DNA of 64,000 bases from Circinella minor (GCA_016758965.1 JAEPRB010000054.1:1-64000); one strand, 5' to 3'. Numbered from the stretch's first letter, positions 23,174-38,491 are shown. Numbers and translations are program-made. The notes: a model not told the origin generated them from the letters alone.

Positions 23174-26100
23174 GGTCCATTCATCATCAGCAATCTCTTT
23201 TGCTGTATTTTATAGGAAATTATGTATTCTTTGAGCTGTGGTGAACAAAAAGGAATGCATAAATATTTAGATCTTATGGCTAGTTTGAAAGAAACTCCAC
23301 ATCTACTCAAATATCTTGCTCGCCGTGATTTCGAATTTGAAGGTCGTATCCGAAGATATCGTTACTATAGTTACCAAGCTTATCGAAAATTGAAAAACAA
23401 TGTCGATATTGAAGTCTCTGGTCCGCCTTTATACGAAATTGCCAATAGTAAACTCAAAGAAGTTGATTTTAGACAGCAATCCTATCCACCAGGAAGATTT
23501 GGAACAGTGAAAGGGAATATCAAAGGTAGAAGTGAAGTGACTCTTCATCGAACAATAGCGGCATCTTTATCATCAGCAACACCATCACCCGAGACTTCAA
23601 TTGTTGCACCAAAAGCATCAAGTAGTATGGAGGCTGTTGTTGAAGTGTCAAACAGTAATAAACAACAAACCGCCAAATTGGCACCCATATTTCAAAGACA
23701 AACACGAGCTACGAGAAACACTTCCCAAACGGATACTACACAGCAAACGAATGATGAAAGTATATCAGAATCAAGCACACCTACTACGAGAAAACGAACA
23801 CACCAAGAATCTGCGGAATCCATCGAAGAGACGGTTAATAAACTACCTAAGAAGCGAGGTCGTCCTTTACCGAAGCAAATAGCAAAAGAGGCGGCTGATG
23901 ATATTGAAATGTCAGAACAATCAGAAACACCACCTCTTCAACCACCTAAAAGACGAGGTCGTCTGTCAAAGCAAAACCAGCCATCGAGTAACGATCTATC
24001 TGAGGCGGTAGCAACATCACCTGAAGTTGTCAAAGTACCTAAAAAACGTGGACGCCCGCCAAAACAAAAGGAAACATTGACTAATGAATTATCTGAACCA
24101 ATAACTATATCGCCTGAAGTTGCCAAAGTACCTCGAAAACGTGGACGTCCTCCAAAAAATAACTCAGACACAACTGAAACTACAACTACAATCACAACAA
24201 CAGAGTTGTCAGCTCAGCCTGTATTAGATTCTGATGAAACCACTGTTGCTAGGAAACGTACTCGATCTACTACAGAAGAACAACAGCTTACCACCTCAGC
24301 AGCACCAGAAGAAGTTTTTGAATTACCAATAGTGAATGAATCTACAGATAAAACAAATGAGCAACAACGTACCTCATCGGCGGCACCAGAAGAATTTTTT
24401 GAACCACCAGTAGTCGATGAATCTACAGATAATACAAATGAGCAACAGCGTACCTCATCGGCAACACCAGAAGAAGTTTTTGAATCACCAGTAGTCAATG
24501 AATCAACAGATAATACAAATAAACAACCCTCTACACCTCAGAGAATGAAAACACCACCACCGGTTCCCGTTACTCCGTCACCTCGTCGTGGTAACTTGTT
24601 TGATTATTTCTCACCATCTTCAAGAGGTAGTCCTGGGCCATCTTCACCGCAACGTCAGCAAAATATACAAACAAGGGGACCTTATGATGCACCGCGTAGC
24701 CCTGGAAGGTTATATCAACAACTGGTTGAAGTCAGAGTGGATCCAACAGAAACAACAACATTGATAGATCAAGAAAATAATGATAACGATACTAGCAACA
24801 GGAGGGAAAGCGAAGATTCAATAGGTGATAATAATACTTTATCCTTGGTAACAGCACCAATAATAACACCAGAAAGGGCCATCGCGTCATCACCGAAACA
24901 TGTTAATACTGTGGATTTGATTGGTAAAAAACGTAAGCATCATATCAGTAATGCGGCCAATGTTACTCGTACCAAATTTGGTATTAAATCATCCCGTCAT
25001 GTACGTCCAACCAACAATGCCTATCAAGAAAGACGACAGAAAGCAATGCTGGCACTTTTGGACGATTCACCGATCTGGGAACGTAACTATACTCTTAAAT
25101 CAGCATTTCTGAACAAACTTCGAGTAATGTTTCCTGATGAGGCCAACCGTCCTTATATATGCCTAAAGACAGTATGGAAAACAGCAGCAGAGCTGGTGGA
25201 AGATAAGCTTGCTCAGTTCCATGAGCTTTCATTTACTCATATCAATGGTACTACAATTACCAAACAAATGATCTTTCGATTCGATGTCGCTCTGGATGGA
25301 CCTGAACTACAAGAGTATACAGAATATATGAAGGAAAAAAAGACATTAAGATCGGGTCGACCTAATCGTCTTACCAAATTCGAAAAGTTAGATAAAAAAG
25401 TGGAACGCCTTGAAGAACGATTGGAACGGATGGAAAAAGAATATGACGAGTTTGAAGATAAACAAAGCATTCAAGCGTTACGCTTAGATGATGAAATTAA
25501 ATTGATCAAAGCGAATATGGCTAAAGTGACGAAATTAGAAGAAGCAATGGGTGATAAAAGAACCACTTCGGGAAATTGGCTTACTATTGGTTTACAATTT
25601 GGATTTATTTATGCTCGTATGTTCCGTGTTAAGTTATTGCACCAACATTTATTTGGTCTATTGAATCAAGATATTGATGGCGTGGACCGAGAAACCAGAA
25701 CCATCAAAACATCGACATTGATCACTTGGATGCCTTTGAAGTTGTATTGTCAAACAATTGGTATTTTCTTCCCAAACAAGGAATTGTTAGAATATACTGA
25801 GGATACGGCGAACTTGGAAAAATTCATGTGGGAGCTTCCTGATTCGATCAAGCTTGCATTGTTTTCTGCCGCAACCAAATTCCGATTACGTATCCGGTCA
25901 TTGACAGATGTACTTGTATACTTGGGAATAGCCAAGGCCAAATCTTTGAAATTGTCACATGCATTTTCAAAATTTAAGACCGAATCAAGTGATTTACCGG
26001 ATTCATATCAATTGCTTCCAAGTGTGACTATTCGTAATTATCGACGAGGAGATTTGAAGGTGGTGGGTGAATATGCCATGGATTCACCTAGTGATTTAAT

Positions 26101-29100
26101 GATTTTTTGGAGTGACTTGCAATATGTTTGTACTGATTTATATCGACGTAATGAAGACCCTGAGGAAGAAGAGGAAGAGGTTGAGCCAACAGAATATGTC
26201 AAGGAATTGAGAAAGATTCTTTTTGCACCCAAGAATTGGAGTATGAATACCATTATTGACCGTGAACTTCGTAACCAGCTCAACTCATATATCGACGCAA
26301 ATAATAAGATGACTCCCTTGGATGACCATATCAAATGTAGAAAGATTTCAACTGAACTTCATGTACCTATATCTTTGATCTACAGCTATTTCCGAAAAAT
26401 ACAAGCTGCTTTTGACCGTCAATTACCTCGCGATCGGAAATTGATCACTACCCGACTCGAAGACGCATTGAAACCAAAGCGACGCTTATTACGAAAATCA
26501 ACGTATAACGTAAAAGAAGATATGATGGGTACAAAACGAGTTTTCCAACGTACAACCAGAGGAAGTACTACACGACGTTTGTTGAAAGAGTTTAAACTAG
26601 AAGGGGACGATGGACCTGATGGAGACAACAGCTTTGCTACTAATAAGATGTTGTATTTGGATGATGTATCCTCCATACCAGTTATCAATAGTAAGTATTG
26701 TTATATAGCGATTTATAAAGGGAAAATATCAGAGTAATATTTTGCTTAAAGTATATATACTTATTTTTAATTATATATGTAGATAGTGAACAAGTTGAAA
26801 AGGCACGATTACGTCGTGTCAAACGTACTCCTTGGACTTCTGATGAAGATGAGTTATTGATTTACTGTTCTATTATCATGAAACATCATGCTCGTGTGCA
26901 TAACCTTCGATTCTTTTGGTCTCCTGCTAGTGTTGTCTTCCCCAGACGTAATTTACAACAATTACGTACTCGGTTAGATAAAATCAAAATTATCCCCACT
27001 ATTGCAGATTACCTTCACACTCTCAATCGATTATGGCCCCAGTTCTATAAACAAGGTTTAGCAGAATCCGCATTCGAGGAAGAAGATGAAGACCCGTTGA
27101 CATATAATATCCTTGGACAACTGGCTTACTTAATTCAACAGCTTCAACACGTGAATAAGTATGTTAATGGAATAACATATTTGATACATTTATGTATACA
27201 TCACACAAGTACGAAATAAAAACAAACTTACTGACAACTCTCTCCCTCTTTTTTTTTTCGAAATAGTAATTTGACACCAGATAAACCGTTACCTGCTACT
27301 GCACAAGAAATTCATGAAAAATTCCGAGTGGAACGTACCATCATTTCAACAGATAAAGATCGCTCTAATATCGAAGATCAATTCCATAAAAAAGTCACAA
27401 TGTTGGCAAAGAATCGTGTTTTGGTAACCAGATTTTTTACTGTTCACCGATCCATCGACAGTAAACTGGATGATTCTACCGTTGGTTTTCCCGATGAAAA
27501 GAATTCAAAACGAAGAATAATTGAATTACTTAAAATCTTTTTCAGAGTAAGATAGAATAAAACATGAAGAAAAAAAAAGGTGGGTTGGACATAAAAAAAT
27601 GTGCTAACTAGCCCGCTTTAATTGCTAGATGGTTTTGTTTACTCCGTTCGAATTATATGATCCATTCTTTGCTCATGCTGTAATTTCTAATCACCCACGA
27701 GAACTTGTTAAATGTGCTATTGATGAAATGAGAGACACTGGCCAGATAGCTAAAGTCAAAAATGAACCATCAGTTAGAAAACTTCCTGGAATGGCTTGGG
27801 GTATTTCAAAAAGGTAAGAAAGATAACAAAATAGCTACCAGTTATAAAAAAACAAATCAGAGAACAATAAGTAATAAAGTGACTAAACGAATTGAAACGG
27901 GATCTTCTTTATTATGTAGATATTTGCATACCATGGCATGTAGTTTACCGGAAAACTTCTTTTTACAAGCTACTGAATATGAAAAATTTCTAGTTAAAGA
28001 AGTTAAATCGATGTTTATGCCAGTCCTTGTAAGCAGTGGTATGATGGGTTGTGTTCTTAATATGCTATCTCAAAAAAAGGTAAAATACTATCATTATGAT
28101 CATCAATATTGTTACCGTCAATATTATACTAACTCGATTAAAATTTCTACTTGAAAGCTGGACTTGTGTATGGTAGATGAAGAGGAGCAGCGAGAAAAAT
28201 TTAAAGAACCTATCCACAAAAGTCGAATGATGGATGCATCAAAACTTGATTTTGATGTTGCTCTTGAAAGTATCAGCAACGAAACTGACACTGACATTGA
28301 CATTGATAGTAAACAAAACAAGGATGAATCTAGAGAAGTTGCATTACAATCATCCACATTGAGAGCACTTACTCATGAACAAATGGAAATGGAATTGACA
28401 GGTTTCTACAACAGTCAAACTCTTAAACTACGATCAATATTCAAAATCATCATGGAATTTTTGGAAAATACTGGAGAAGATGGCGCAACAATTTTTGAAA
28501 TCAAGGTAAAAATATTTGGAATTTATTATTAAAGGGAGGTCGAGATCCAATAAGTAAATAATCGATGAGACTCACAATATATATATAGAACAAACTTTTG
28601 GAAAAATATCCTGATATTACAGATTCTGAAATTCGTCAACATGTCCATATATTACGTAATTCCCGACCTAGTTTTATTCACCTTGTTGGTTTTGAATCTT
28701 TACGCTATGTCACTACCAATCATCTTGGTCACTGGATTGTTAAAACAAAAGGACTAGATACTTTGGTACCTACATCTGCTGAAGCAAGTAAACGTGCTCA
28801 ATTAATGCGTGAAAAACGAAAAGAAGCCATTGACCCTCGGTTATGGATCGATTTGAACGGCTCTGTGACAACAAAACTTTTGGATGAATGTATTCAAGTT
28901 GTCTTCCAACATGTGATGAAACGACCCGGTATCTTGGAACGAGATGTACGACGATTGTTTGACACTTTGCTTACTTTTGCTGAAGTGAAAGATTTATTGG
29001 ATATACTTGTGAAACGGGGTGCGATTCGCAAGGTGATCATGGTATCGACAGGATCAATGAAAAAAACATTGTTTGCAAAACCGTGCAAATTCACAAAAGC

Positions 29101-29194
29101 CATTGATCCAGACGTAATTGATCATACTGCTCAAACTAGCTATTTTCCCACACGTGATAGTTTCCATAAACTTACACCAAAAAATCATACTTAA
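21009..29194 (+). CDS. GTF3C1: Largest subunit of TFIIIC (B-block binding)
   Basis: Fourteen exons (21009-21066, 21158-21762, 21829-21978, 22079-22239, 22343-22565, 22666-22813, 22879-23093, 23216-26690, 26783-27158, 27267-27546, 27629-27813, 27920-28079, 28158-28505, 28589-29194) give 2329 residues. The N-terminus (AIQGPRGISLERLW) and the winged-helix segment FIMLAGPPGITQATLTKAL match the B-block binding domain of TFIIIC tau138/Tfc3. The subunit contacts the B box of tRNA genes and recruits TFIIIB for RNA polymerase III. An insertion after residue 240 is acidic and Lys-rich. Around residues 730-840 there are four AT-hook-like motifs (KKRGRPPK type), then a three-copy repeat. Later winged-helix-like segments and RTPWTSDEDELLIYC fit the extended C-terminal part of the family. 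The 3.5 kb eighth exon is exceptional for this window. Confidence 0.9.
23138..23171. repeat. GT dinucleotide microsatellite
   Basis: An uninterrupted GT run inside intron 7 of the TFIIIC gene, just upstream of the long exon. It is likely length-variable and is not part of the coding sequence. Confidence 0.9.
24272..24514 (+). repeat. Three 81-base in-frame tandem repeats in the TFIIIC gene
   Basis: Three units of 81 bases begin at 24272, 24353 and 24434. They encode 27-residue units of the form EQQRTSSAAPEE then FFEPPVVDESTDNTN with minor changes. The period is exact, so the reading frame is kept. They follow the AT-hook cluster, and the acidic, low-complexity character suggests a disordered linker. 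Confidence 0.85.
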
Positions 29195-29293
29195 AGTTAA
29201 TAATAAAAAGTAGCACCATTTTTTTTTTGTATTGCTTAATACAGTTTTTAATTGTAGTATCTACTACGTACTATATATTATTACATACTATTA

Positions 29294-31291
29294 TTAAGGT
29301 TTATATATGAATTTATGATCCTGTTGAACATCTGTTAAATCTTCATGCTCTTCTTTATCAACATTATTACTATTATTCTGTTGTTGTAAATCTAAATTTT
29401 CATCTTCTTGCTTTTGTTTTTTCTTGAGCCGTATATTATTATCATTTTGAAACGACCAACCCACATAAAATAATAATAGAATGGTTATCATGTCTGCAAT
29501 AATATATACCGTGAGAGCAGTTGTGTATTCTGGAAATTCACTCTGTACCATTGCCATCGGTCCAATAAAATGTCCCAAAGTATTGGCAGTTGTCACTGTA
29601 GTCGTATAGAAAATCATCTTTGTTTTTCCTGCGACGTTGGAAGATACAAGTGCTTGACCACCTAATGTTGCAAATGTAGTTGGAATGATACAAAGGCCTA
29701 CAAGTCGACCAATAGGTTTTTCATCTGAGACTGGAATTGCTAGTAATAAAACAATTCCGATTGTTGGAATGAGCGTAAGTAGAGCACTGGTATAAGCAAC
29801 GTTATTTTTACACCATCGAATACGATTCGTACTGTAGATAAATACGATATATGTTATGATCTCATAAATGTTTCGAGGGATGTTTAAGAGAATAGAATTC
29901 AATTCCTAAAGTATTAACAAGAAGAATTTATTATTATTTTGTTTGCTTACTTTTTTTTATATATAAAATAGCTTTTTTCTTGATATTTACAGAAAAACCA
30001 AGATCTTTGATGAGTTGTGAGCTAAAAATTGTAATAGCACCATTTGGTAAATTGGAAATAGCTGTAAGTAACAGTAAGCACCAATAACGTGGCTCTTTGA
30101 GTGATTCTATAATTTGATTCCACTGTATATTGCTGATACGTAATACATTATTGTCTGCAATACGAGCTGTAACAATTTCTTTTTCGCCATCTGTTAAATG
30201 GAATCGTTTACTGTAAGGTGAGTCAGGTAAATAGATGAGAACAATGATACTGAAACAGACTGTAATAGCACCATATATCAACATAGACCTGTTGCAATCA
30301 CTTTATTTTAGTATATATATATCATATGTTTATGAAATTATGAAAAAGGTACTAACCATGCCCAGTTACCATGTCCATGCATAAATTCCGTATCTATATC
30401 CATTCAGATATGTATTAATAATTATCTAGTGGTTTTTTTTTCTTTTTTTCATCATCACGTATTATCTACATACGTCCATACTGCAAACTTTACCAGCTAT
30501 ATGTCCTATACCGAAAGTAAATAATGATCCACACATAATTGCTGCACACAATGAAATGTAAACTAAAGCAAGATAAGTTCCTTGTTCAGATCGTCGATAA
30601 TGTGTTTTAATAAAAAGAAAAAGAGATGGATAGGTAAATGCTTCGAATGCGCCCAATAAGAACCGACACGTAGCTAACTGAATAAAGTTGGAAACAAATG
30701 ATGATCCGATCAAGCTCCATCCCCAGCAAAACATTGGTATACTCAGTACTTTTGAAAGAGGAAATCGTTGCAGAAAATAGATTACTATTGTAGACTATGT
30801 AATCCAGAAGTCATTATAATACATATTAATCATAGTATTTGTAGCAAATTGACGTTTGATGGCGCTTACTGTCTACAATATATATTTTTTATCATTATTG
30901 GACGTACTTGAAAAATTAACTGAGCAAGATAATAAAGTGATCCAGCTAATCCAAATTCATCATGGCTGATATTTACGTCCTTATATATACCAAGCATCGC
31001 AGCAAAATTTAGTGTCATTTTATCGAGTTGCTAGATGAAATACCCATATTTTTATAATTATCGACCAAAAGTATCATATAAAGTTAATACGTACCCATAG
31101 CAACAGTTTTTCAACAAAAAAATAAAAATAAAGTTATTCGTTTGTTGGTATACCTGAAAAAACATGACAAGTAACATAACAGGAACAGCAACAAGATTAA
31201 TTTTTTGTATCACCTTTCGTTCTTGTATTACAGATGGTTCATCAACAGCAACAATTTTCATTTTTTCTTTTTGCTCGTCTTTAAAGTCCAT
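29294..31291 (-). CDS. Major facilitator superfamily permease, anion:cation symporter type
   Basis: Six exons in minus order: 31291-31154, 31030-30908, 30794-30494, 30393-30357, 30288-29991 and 29905-29294, giving 502 residues, typical of the Dal5/Tna1 family. Family signatures are LDKMTLNFAAMLGIYKD, LAGSLYYLAQLIFQ, CRFLLGAFEAFTYPS and LPDSPYSKRFHLTDGE. About twelve hydrophobic segments are expected. Members import allantoate, nicotinate, biotin or other organic anions at the plasma membrane, and the substrate is not predictable. The tail is hydrophilic and acidic (about the last 45 residues). The 37-base fourth exon and its GTTAGT donor are the least certain parts. The gene converges with TFIIIC with only 99 bases between stop codons. 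Confidence 0.85.
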
Positions 31292-31580
31292 AACATTGGA
31301 AAAAAAAAGAGTAACATGAAAAAAAAATTATATATATATATATATACGTATATATACATATAAAAAGGGGTGTGTGATGCATGTTCATGCAGACCGAACG
31401 AAAAAAAAAAGGAGTATGTATATCAACAGAGACATAAATTTTTTTAAAGTTGTTATGATAAAAAATTTATTTAAATATATTTTACAATTTTTCTTCTTGG
31501 TATCAAGAAATAAATATAAACCCGGTAAGTTTAAAGATTAAATCATACCCTTTTCTCGTTCTTTTTCATAAATAGATAAT

Positions 31581-32373
31581 TTATTGTTCTGACCGAATTT
31601 GATCCAATTGATTCTGCAACTCTAAACGGCGTTGAGTTTCTTCCTCTAATTGCTTTTCGACTTTCTCATAAGCAATCTTAATTTCGCGCAACTCGTCATT
31701 AATAGTTTCTTCTGTTTCTTGATTAGCATAAGACATGCTAAGTACAGTGGCTTCAACAATTCTAACAACACGCCAAAGACGGAAGATAATCAAAAGTTCT
31801 GCCACTTCTCGTTCCTTTCCATGTAATACAATATCAAATACAAATGTAGCCACCACAACTAAAAGACCAAAAAAAAATAAAAAAAGACAGACAAAGATGA
31901 TAATGAATTTTCTAAACTTTCCTTTTATATATAAGTAGCATTTATTATTCTTTACAACAATTTTACGTACCAACAAGATCCAAAATATGAAATTTCCAGT
32001 GAGGCCAACCGGGCAAATAAAACTTTGGACCAAAAGCAATAAATGCAAGTGTCAACTCGAGCAAGAAAATACAAGTAACAGCTTGACTAATGACATCCGA
32101 GATTTCAATCAAAAACTTGACCCATTCATTGGGGGATCCACCCATTTGACATTCATGAAAAAAGGTATAAATAATTTGAAATAAAACACAAGTAGCATCC
32201 AATAATGTCAAACCGACAATTGTCAAATGAACTTTTTCTTGTTCAATAAATTCACCTAGTTGAACGCGCCATTCCGGGCGCTCTTTGTTTTCGATAGGGA
32301 CACTTTGATTTTGAAGCAAAGGGGTACTCGATGAATTTTCTTCATCGGCAGGAACTGATCCGTACGAAGTCAT
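31581..32373 (-). CDS. HVCN1: Hv1-type voltage-gated proton channel
   Basis: Two exons in minus order: 32373-31971 and 31858-31581, giving 226 residues. There are four membrane segments and no pore domain, as in Hv1. S1 carries Asp59 (LTLLDATCVLF), the position of the proton-selectivity aspartate of human Hv1. S2 carries Glu106, and S3 carries Asp132 and Asp143 (ILDLVVVVATFVFD). S4 has three arginines in the signature RLWRVVRIV (161, 164, 167). A C-terminal coiled coil (about 183-224) follows, which in known channels forms the dimer. Such channels extrude protons on depolarisation and are known in some fungi. An in-frame upstream ATG at 32454 would add a hydrophobic stretch read from T-rich DNA, so 32373 is preferred. 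Confidence 0.92.
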
Positions 32374-32733
32374 TGTTTGGGATGGAAAGAAAAAAAAATA
32401 GTTAACGAAGGAAAGAGAGAGAAAAAAAAAGGCCCAGGTGTATGGGGATGCCAAGCAACTTAAAGATGGTATAAAGAGGATCTTAATTTGTTACACAACG
32501 TTACGCTGTGGCACCACCATTAAGGTACTAAATTGTCTAAATCAAGCAGTTTTCTAATAGAAACATAAATGGAAAATTACATTGTCACCATTTCTATTAG
32601 ATTAATTACTATCATCATTATTACTATTATTATCAAAATGCAAAAAAAGTGTATATAGTTTATGAATTACAAAAATAAAAATAAAAATGTTATATTATGC
32701 TACATGTTATATTTGTTTCTATCATTATTGTTA
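32374..32733. other. Intergenic region between Hv1 and PRMT3
   Basis: About 360 bases upstream of the Hv1 start and downstream of the PRMT3 stop. AT-rich with ATT trinucleotide runs near 32600-32640. No gene or recognised control site. Confidence 0.55.
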
Positions 32734-35162
<2,429 letters not shown>

Positions 35163-35385
35163 GACTTTTGGGGATATATATATATATATAAAAAAAAAAG
35201 GTGGTCAGAACAAGATTTTTTTTTCTTTTTTCGATTTTACTGCATTGATCCGACTAACTGGAAAAAAAGAACGGTCACCTAAAGCGTCCGCCACATTTTA
35301 TATCGCGTTCAGTCGCGCTTTCCTTTTAACAACGCGAAATTCCCTGAATTATTAGTATTAATATTAATATTAATATTTTCACACA
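35163..35385. promoter_or_regulatory. Bidirectional promoter PRMT3/POLA2 with MBF/E2F-like sites
   Basis: Only 223 bases separate the divergent starts. In one 40-base patch there are three CGCG cores: TCGCGTT at 35303-35309, TCGCGCTT at 35313-35320 and ACGCGAAA at 35332-35339. The last is the complement of TTTCGCGT, the E2F/MBF consensus that drives S-phase genes. DNA polymerase alpha is a classical MBF target, which supports the reading. TAATAT-type repeats follow, just before the POLA2 start. Confidence 0.6.
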
Positions 35386-37927
35386 ATGAGTGAACACCAA
35401 TTGGCACAAACATTTAATCTCGATGAAAAAAAAAATAACGATTTGATAATTGAGTGTAAATACAATTTTTTTTGACTGTTACTGTCCTTCTTCTTATTTG
35501 AAACCTAATAACAACTATAACCAATCTCTTATTATACATTTATGTCATAGTGGCATCCTTGTGTCGAATTTATAACTTATCAGCTCAAGACGTAAAGTTT
35601 AAATGGGAAGCGTTCAGTTTAAATTTGGGTACTGGTGTAGTAGTTCCAACAATAGAACTTATTCGTCAATTAAAAACCAATCTTCAACGTGAATTTGAAC
35701 AAAATCTTCAACAAGGAGGAACAGACCATCAACCACAACAACAAAATGATCGTAAAGTTAAATCTAATAATATGGGATTTGATTTATCTGAATATACCAT
35801 GGATACCGACGATGGTGATGTACTCGAAAATTTGTAATTGTCTATACTTACAGTATATATATAATATATAAGAGCAAGCGAACAAAATTGCGAAAAAGAA
35901 AGCTAATGGAACTATATACATATTTATACGTAAATTAGTATGTCACGTCTTGTACAAGATAAACGTAGCGTTACAGCAACAAAAGCAACTACAAATACAA
36001 CAGAAGCATTACGTGTGGGCGAGCCCATGGATGTAAATGAACTTTCAAGTTTGAATCAGTAAGTTTATTACTCAATTAGTAAAGTATTTAGAAAATAGCT
36101 TTGTACAAAGTTTTAGTTATTAACTCTTATATATATATATATATAACATAGATCACAAGGTCCTTCATTGAGCAAGGCAACACCTATTAAAGCTGTTAAT
36201 TCAGTAGAAGATACATATAACAATAATTTATCATTACGTGGACCTGTAGATGCAAAAACAAAACGAACAAAAATTGATTTAATTCGACCTTCTGTAAAAG
36301 AATATCGTTATATGTTTGAAAAGATCAAAGATCGAGCAGATGGTAAGAATGAAATGGAGAAGCAAAAAAAAAAAACGGATTAACATTGATATTAATAAAT
36401 GGCATTTTCTTTTAGTATTGGATGAACAAATAGAATATCTTTCAGAATTTCTTAACAAAGAAAAAGAACAAGAATTTACTAATCCAACACGACCTAATCA
36501 AGAACAGATTTTAGCAGTAGGACGTATTTGCAGTGATGCTGCAGAGGGAAAATTAAATGATAAATCTGTTATGCTTGAAACATCACGTGATTTAGGTATG
36601 GGAAAACGTGTTCGATTAGATCTTACCAAAGTATATAATTATTCATTGTTTCCTGGGCAGGTAAATAAATTTATACAAGTGCGTTATGTTTTTATTGTGG
36701 TACTAAAAAAGAAAGAGGTATATTAGATTGTAGGTGTCGAAGGAACAAATAATACAGGAAAAACACTTGTTGTTGATAAAATTTTGATGGTAATTATCGA
36801 TACTATTTTTATATATACATTTTTTTCTAATAGACTAACAATTCATTATTTATTATTATGTAGCCACAAATACCTCCAGCTTTAGAACGAACTGCTGATA
36901 ATATCGATGAATATCATCAACTTACACAAGGCAAGGCAATTGAAATTATTTTGGCTTCTGGACCTTATACATTAGATAGTGATTTGGCATATCAGCCGTT
37001 AGAAGAACTATTAAAAACATGTATAAAACAACGACCTGATGTCCTTATATTGGTAAGATTTTTTTTCCTTTCAAAGTATGTATATAAACACATAAACTGA
37101 ATAATATATGATTATTTTTATTATTATGTATTAGTTGGGTCCATTTGTATCTGAACAGCACCCAAGTTTTATTAATGGTTCTATTGATGTAACACCAGAA
37201 GATATTTTCCAAGAACGTGTAGCAAATAAATTATCTAAATTTGTACAAGAATGTACAGGTACACGGGTCATGATATTACCACATGCTGATGATATTATCC
37301 ATCAATATCCAGTATTTCCCCAACCAAGTTTACCTACACAATCGTTTGGATTAACCAATATTGAAACATTAAGTAATCCAGCATTAGTCAATATTAATGG
37401 AACTACATTTGCTATTGGTAATATTGATATTAACAAGAATTTAAGTAGAGAAGAAATTGCAAAGTAAGTAATATTATAAAAGTTTAAAGAAAAGAAAAAG
37501 AATTAACATTGATGATTATTCATTAATATAGGAGTAATGATGATCGATTAGCAAGATTATCTGGACATATTTTACAACAACACAGCTTTTATCCTCTCTT
37601 TCCAGCAGCACTTACAGATAGTATAGATGCTGAACAAGTTGCAGATATTCAAATACCAATTAAGCCCGATATTCTTATTATGCCATCACAATTGAAACGT
37701 TCTATAAAAGTAAATTTTTTATTTATTTATTTATTTAATCAATTTAAGTTTTAACGTATGTTATATATACTTTATAGTCTGTAGAACAAGTACTTTGTAT
37801 TAATCCAGGTCAATTATCACGAAAACAAGCAACTGGATCATATGTTCGATTTACTATCCATGGTACACCTGATCTTGTAAAAAGTAAAATATTAGAAAGA
37901 GCACGAGTAGATTTAATCAAATTATAA
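35386..37927 (+). CDS. POLA2: DNA polymerase alpha subunit B
   Basis: Ten exons (35386-35455, 35551-35833, 35939-36058, 36152-36342, 36416-36660, 36727-36789, 36864-37052, 37135-37463, 37532-37709, 37778-37927) give 605 residues, close to the yeast Pol12 and human POLA2 lengths. The N-terminal helical domain is followed by a linker, an OB-fold region and the inactive calcineurin-like phosphoesterase domain with VLILLGPFVSEQHP and RVMILPHADD, then the conserved IKPDILIMPSQLK and CINPGQLSR near the end. The subunit tethers primase to polymerase alpha and is needed to start replication. Exon 3 begins one base before an ATG, and splicing from exon 2 (phase 2) joins it in frame, so this ATG is not the start. 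Confidence 0.93.
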
Positions 37928-38180
37928 AAAATATAGATGATTCTATTTTTTTAAATATAAAACTTAATAATAATCATAATAATAATGTAATTTATATATT
38001 GCATCATTATTTTTTATAACATTATATACTTATTATTTTACTTAATTTACATGTCATAAATAAAATATACTATCACAGTTTTTTTTAAAAGTCCTCTTTT
38101 ATTATTATTATTTTTAAAAAAAAATTCTTTTTTGTACTAAAACTAAATCCTTCAAAATAAACTAAAAACCTTGTATTGTT

Positions 38181-38359
38181 CTAAAAAATACCAATAAAAT
38201 TCATCCTGTTAGCAAATTCAATTGCTTCAAAAAAGAAAAGAGTATCATTAAATACATATAAAAGTATAATATAATCAGACGTTTTGCAATATCCACATCC
38301 AATGAGGATGGAGAGGGTTCACCTTCAGCGCCCGTAGACAAAGAAGGCTTCTCCATATG
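38181..38359 (-). CDS. Possible small gene, 40 residues, two exons
   Basis: Exon 38359-38281 begins at an ATG and encodes MEKPSLSTGAEGEPSPSSLD and a few more residues. Splicing with a GTCTGA donor to an AAG acceptor at 38224 joins in frame to a short second exon (IEFANRMNFIGIF) and a TAG stop at 38181. The local GC content is clearly higher than the surroundings, and a perfect MCB word ACGCGT lies about 130 bases upstream. The product has no recognised domain. The donor is weak and the protein is very short, so this is a candidate only. Confidence 0.35.
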
Positions 38360-38491
38360 TACCCCCATTTAAGACATAAATGCAAAATTTTCATCATATA
38401 AAATAATACTTTCATATAATAAAATAAAATAAAAAAAAGAGATTATATTACTTGCCTTTTGTTTTTGAAAAAAAAAAAAAAAAAAAAAGAA

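Noticed and set aside
24214..24498. Minus-strand frames inside the TFIIIC long exon
   Set aside because: Shadows of the repetitive coding strand.
32374..32454. Upstream ATG for the Hv1 channel
   Set aside because: The added residues come from T-rich leader DNA and are unlike Hv1 N-termini.
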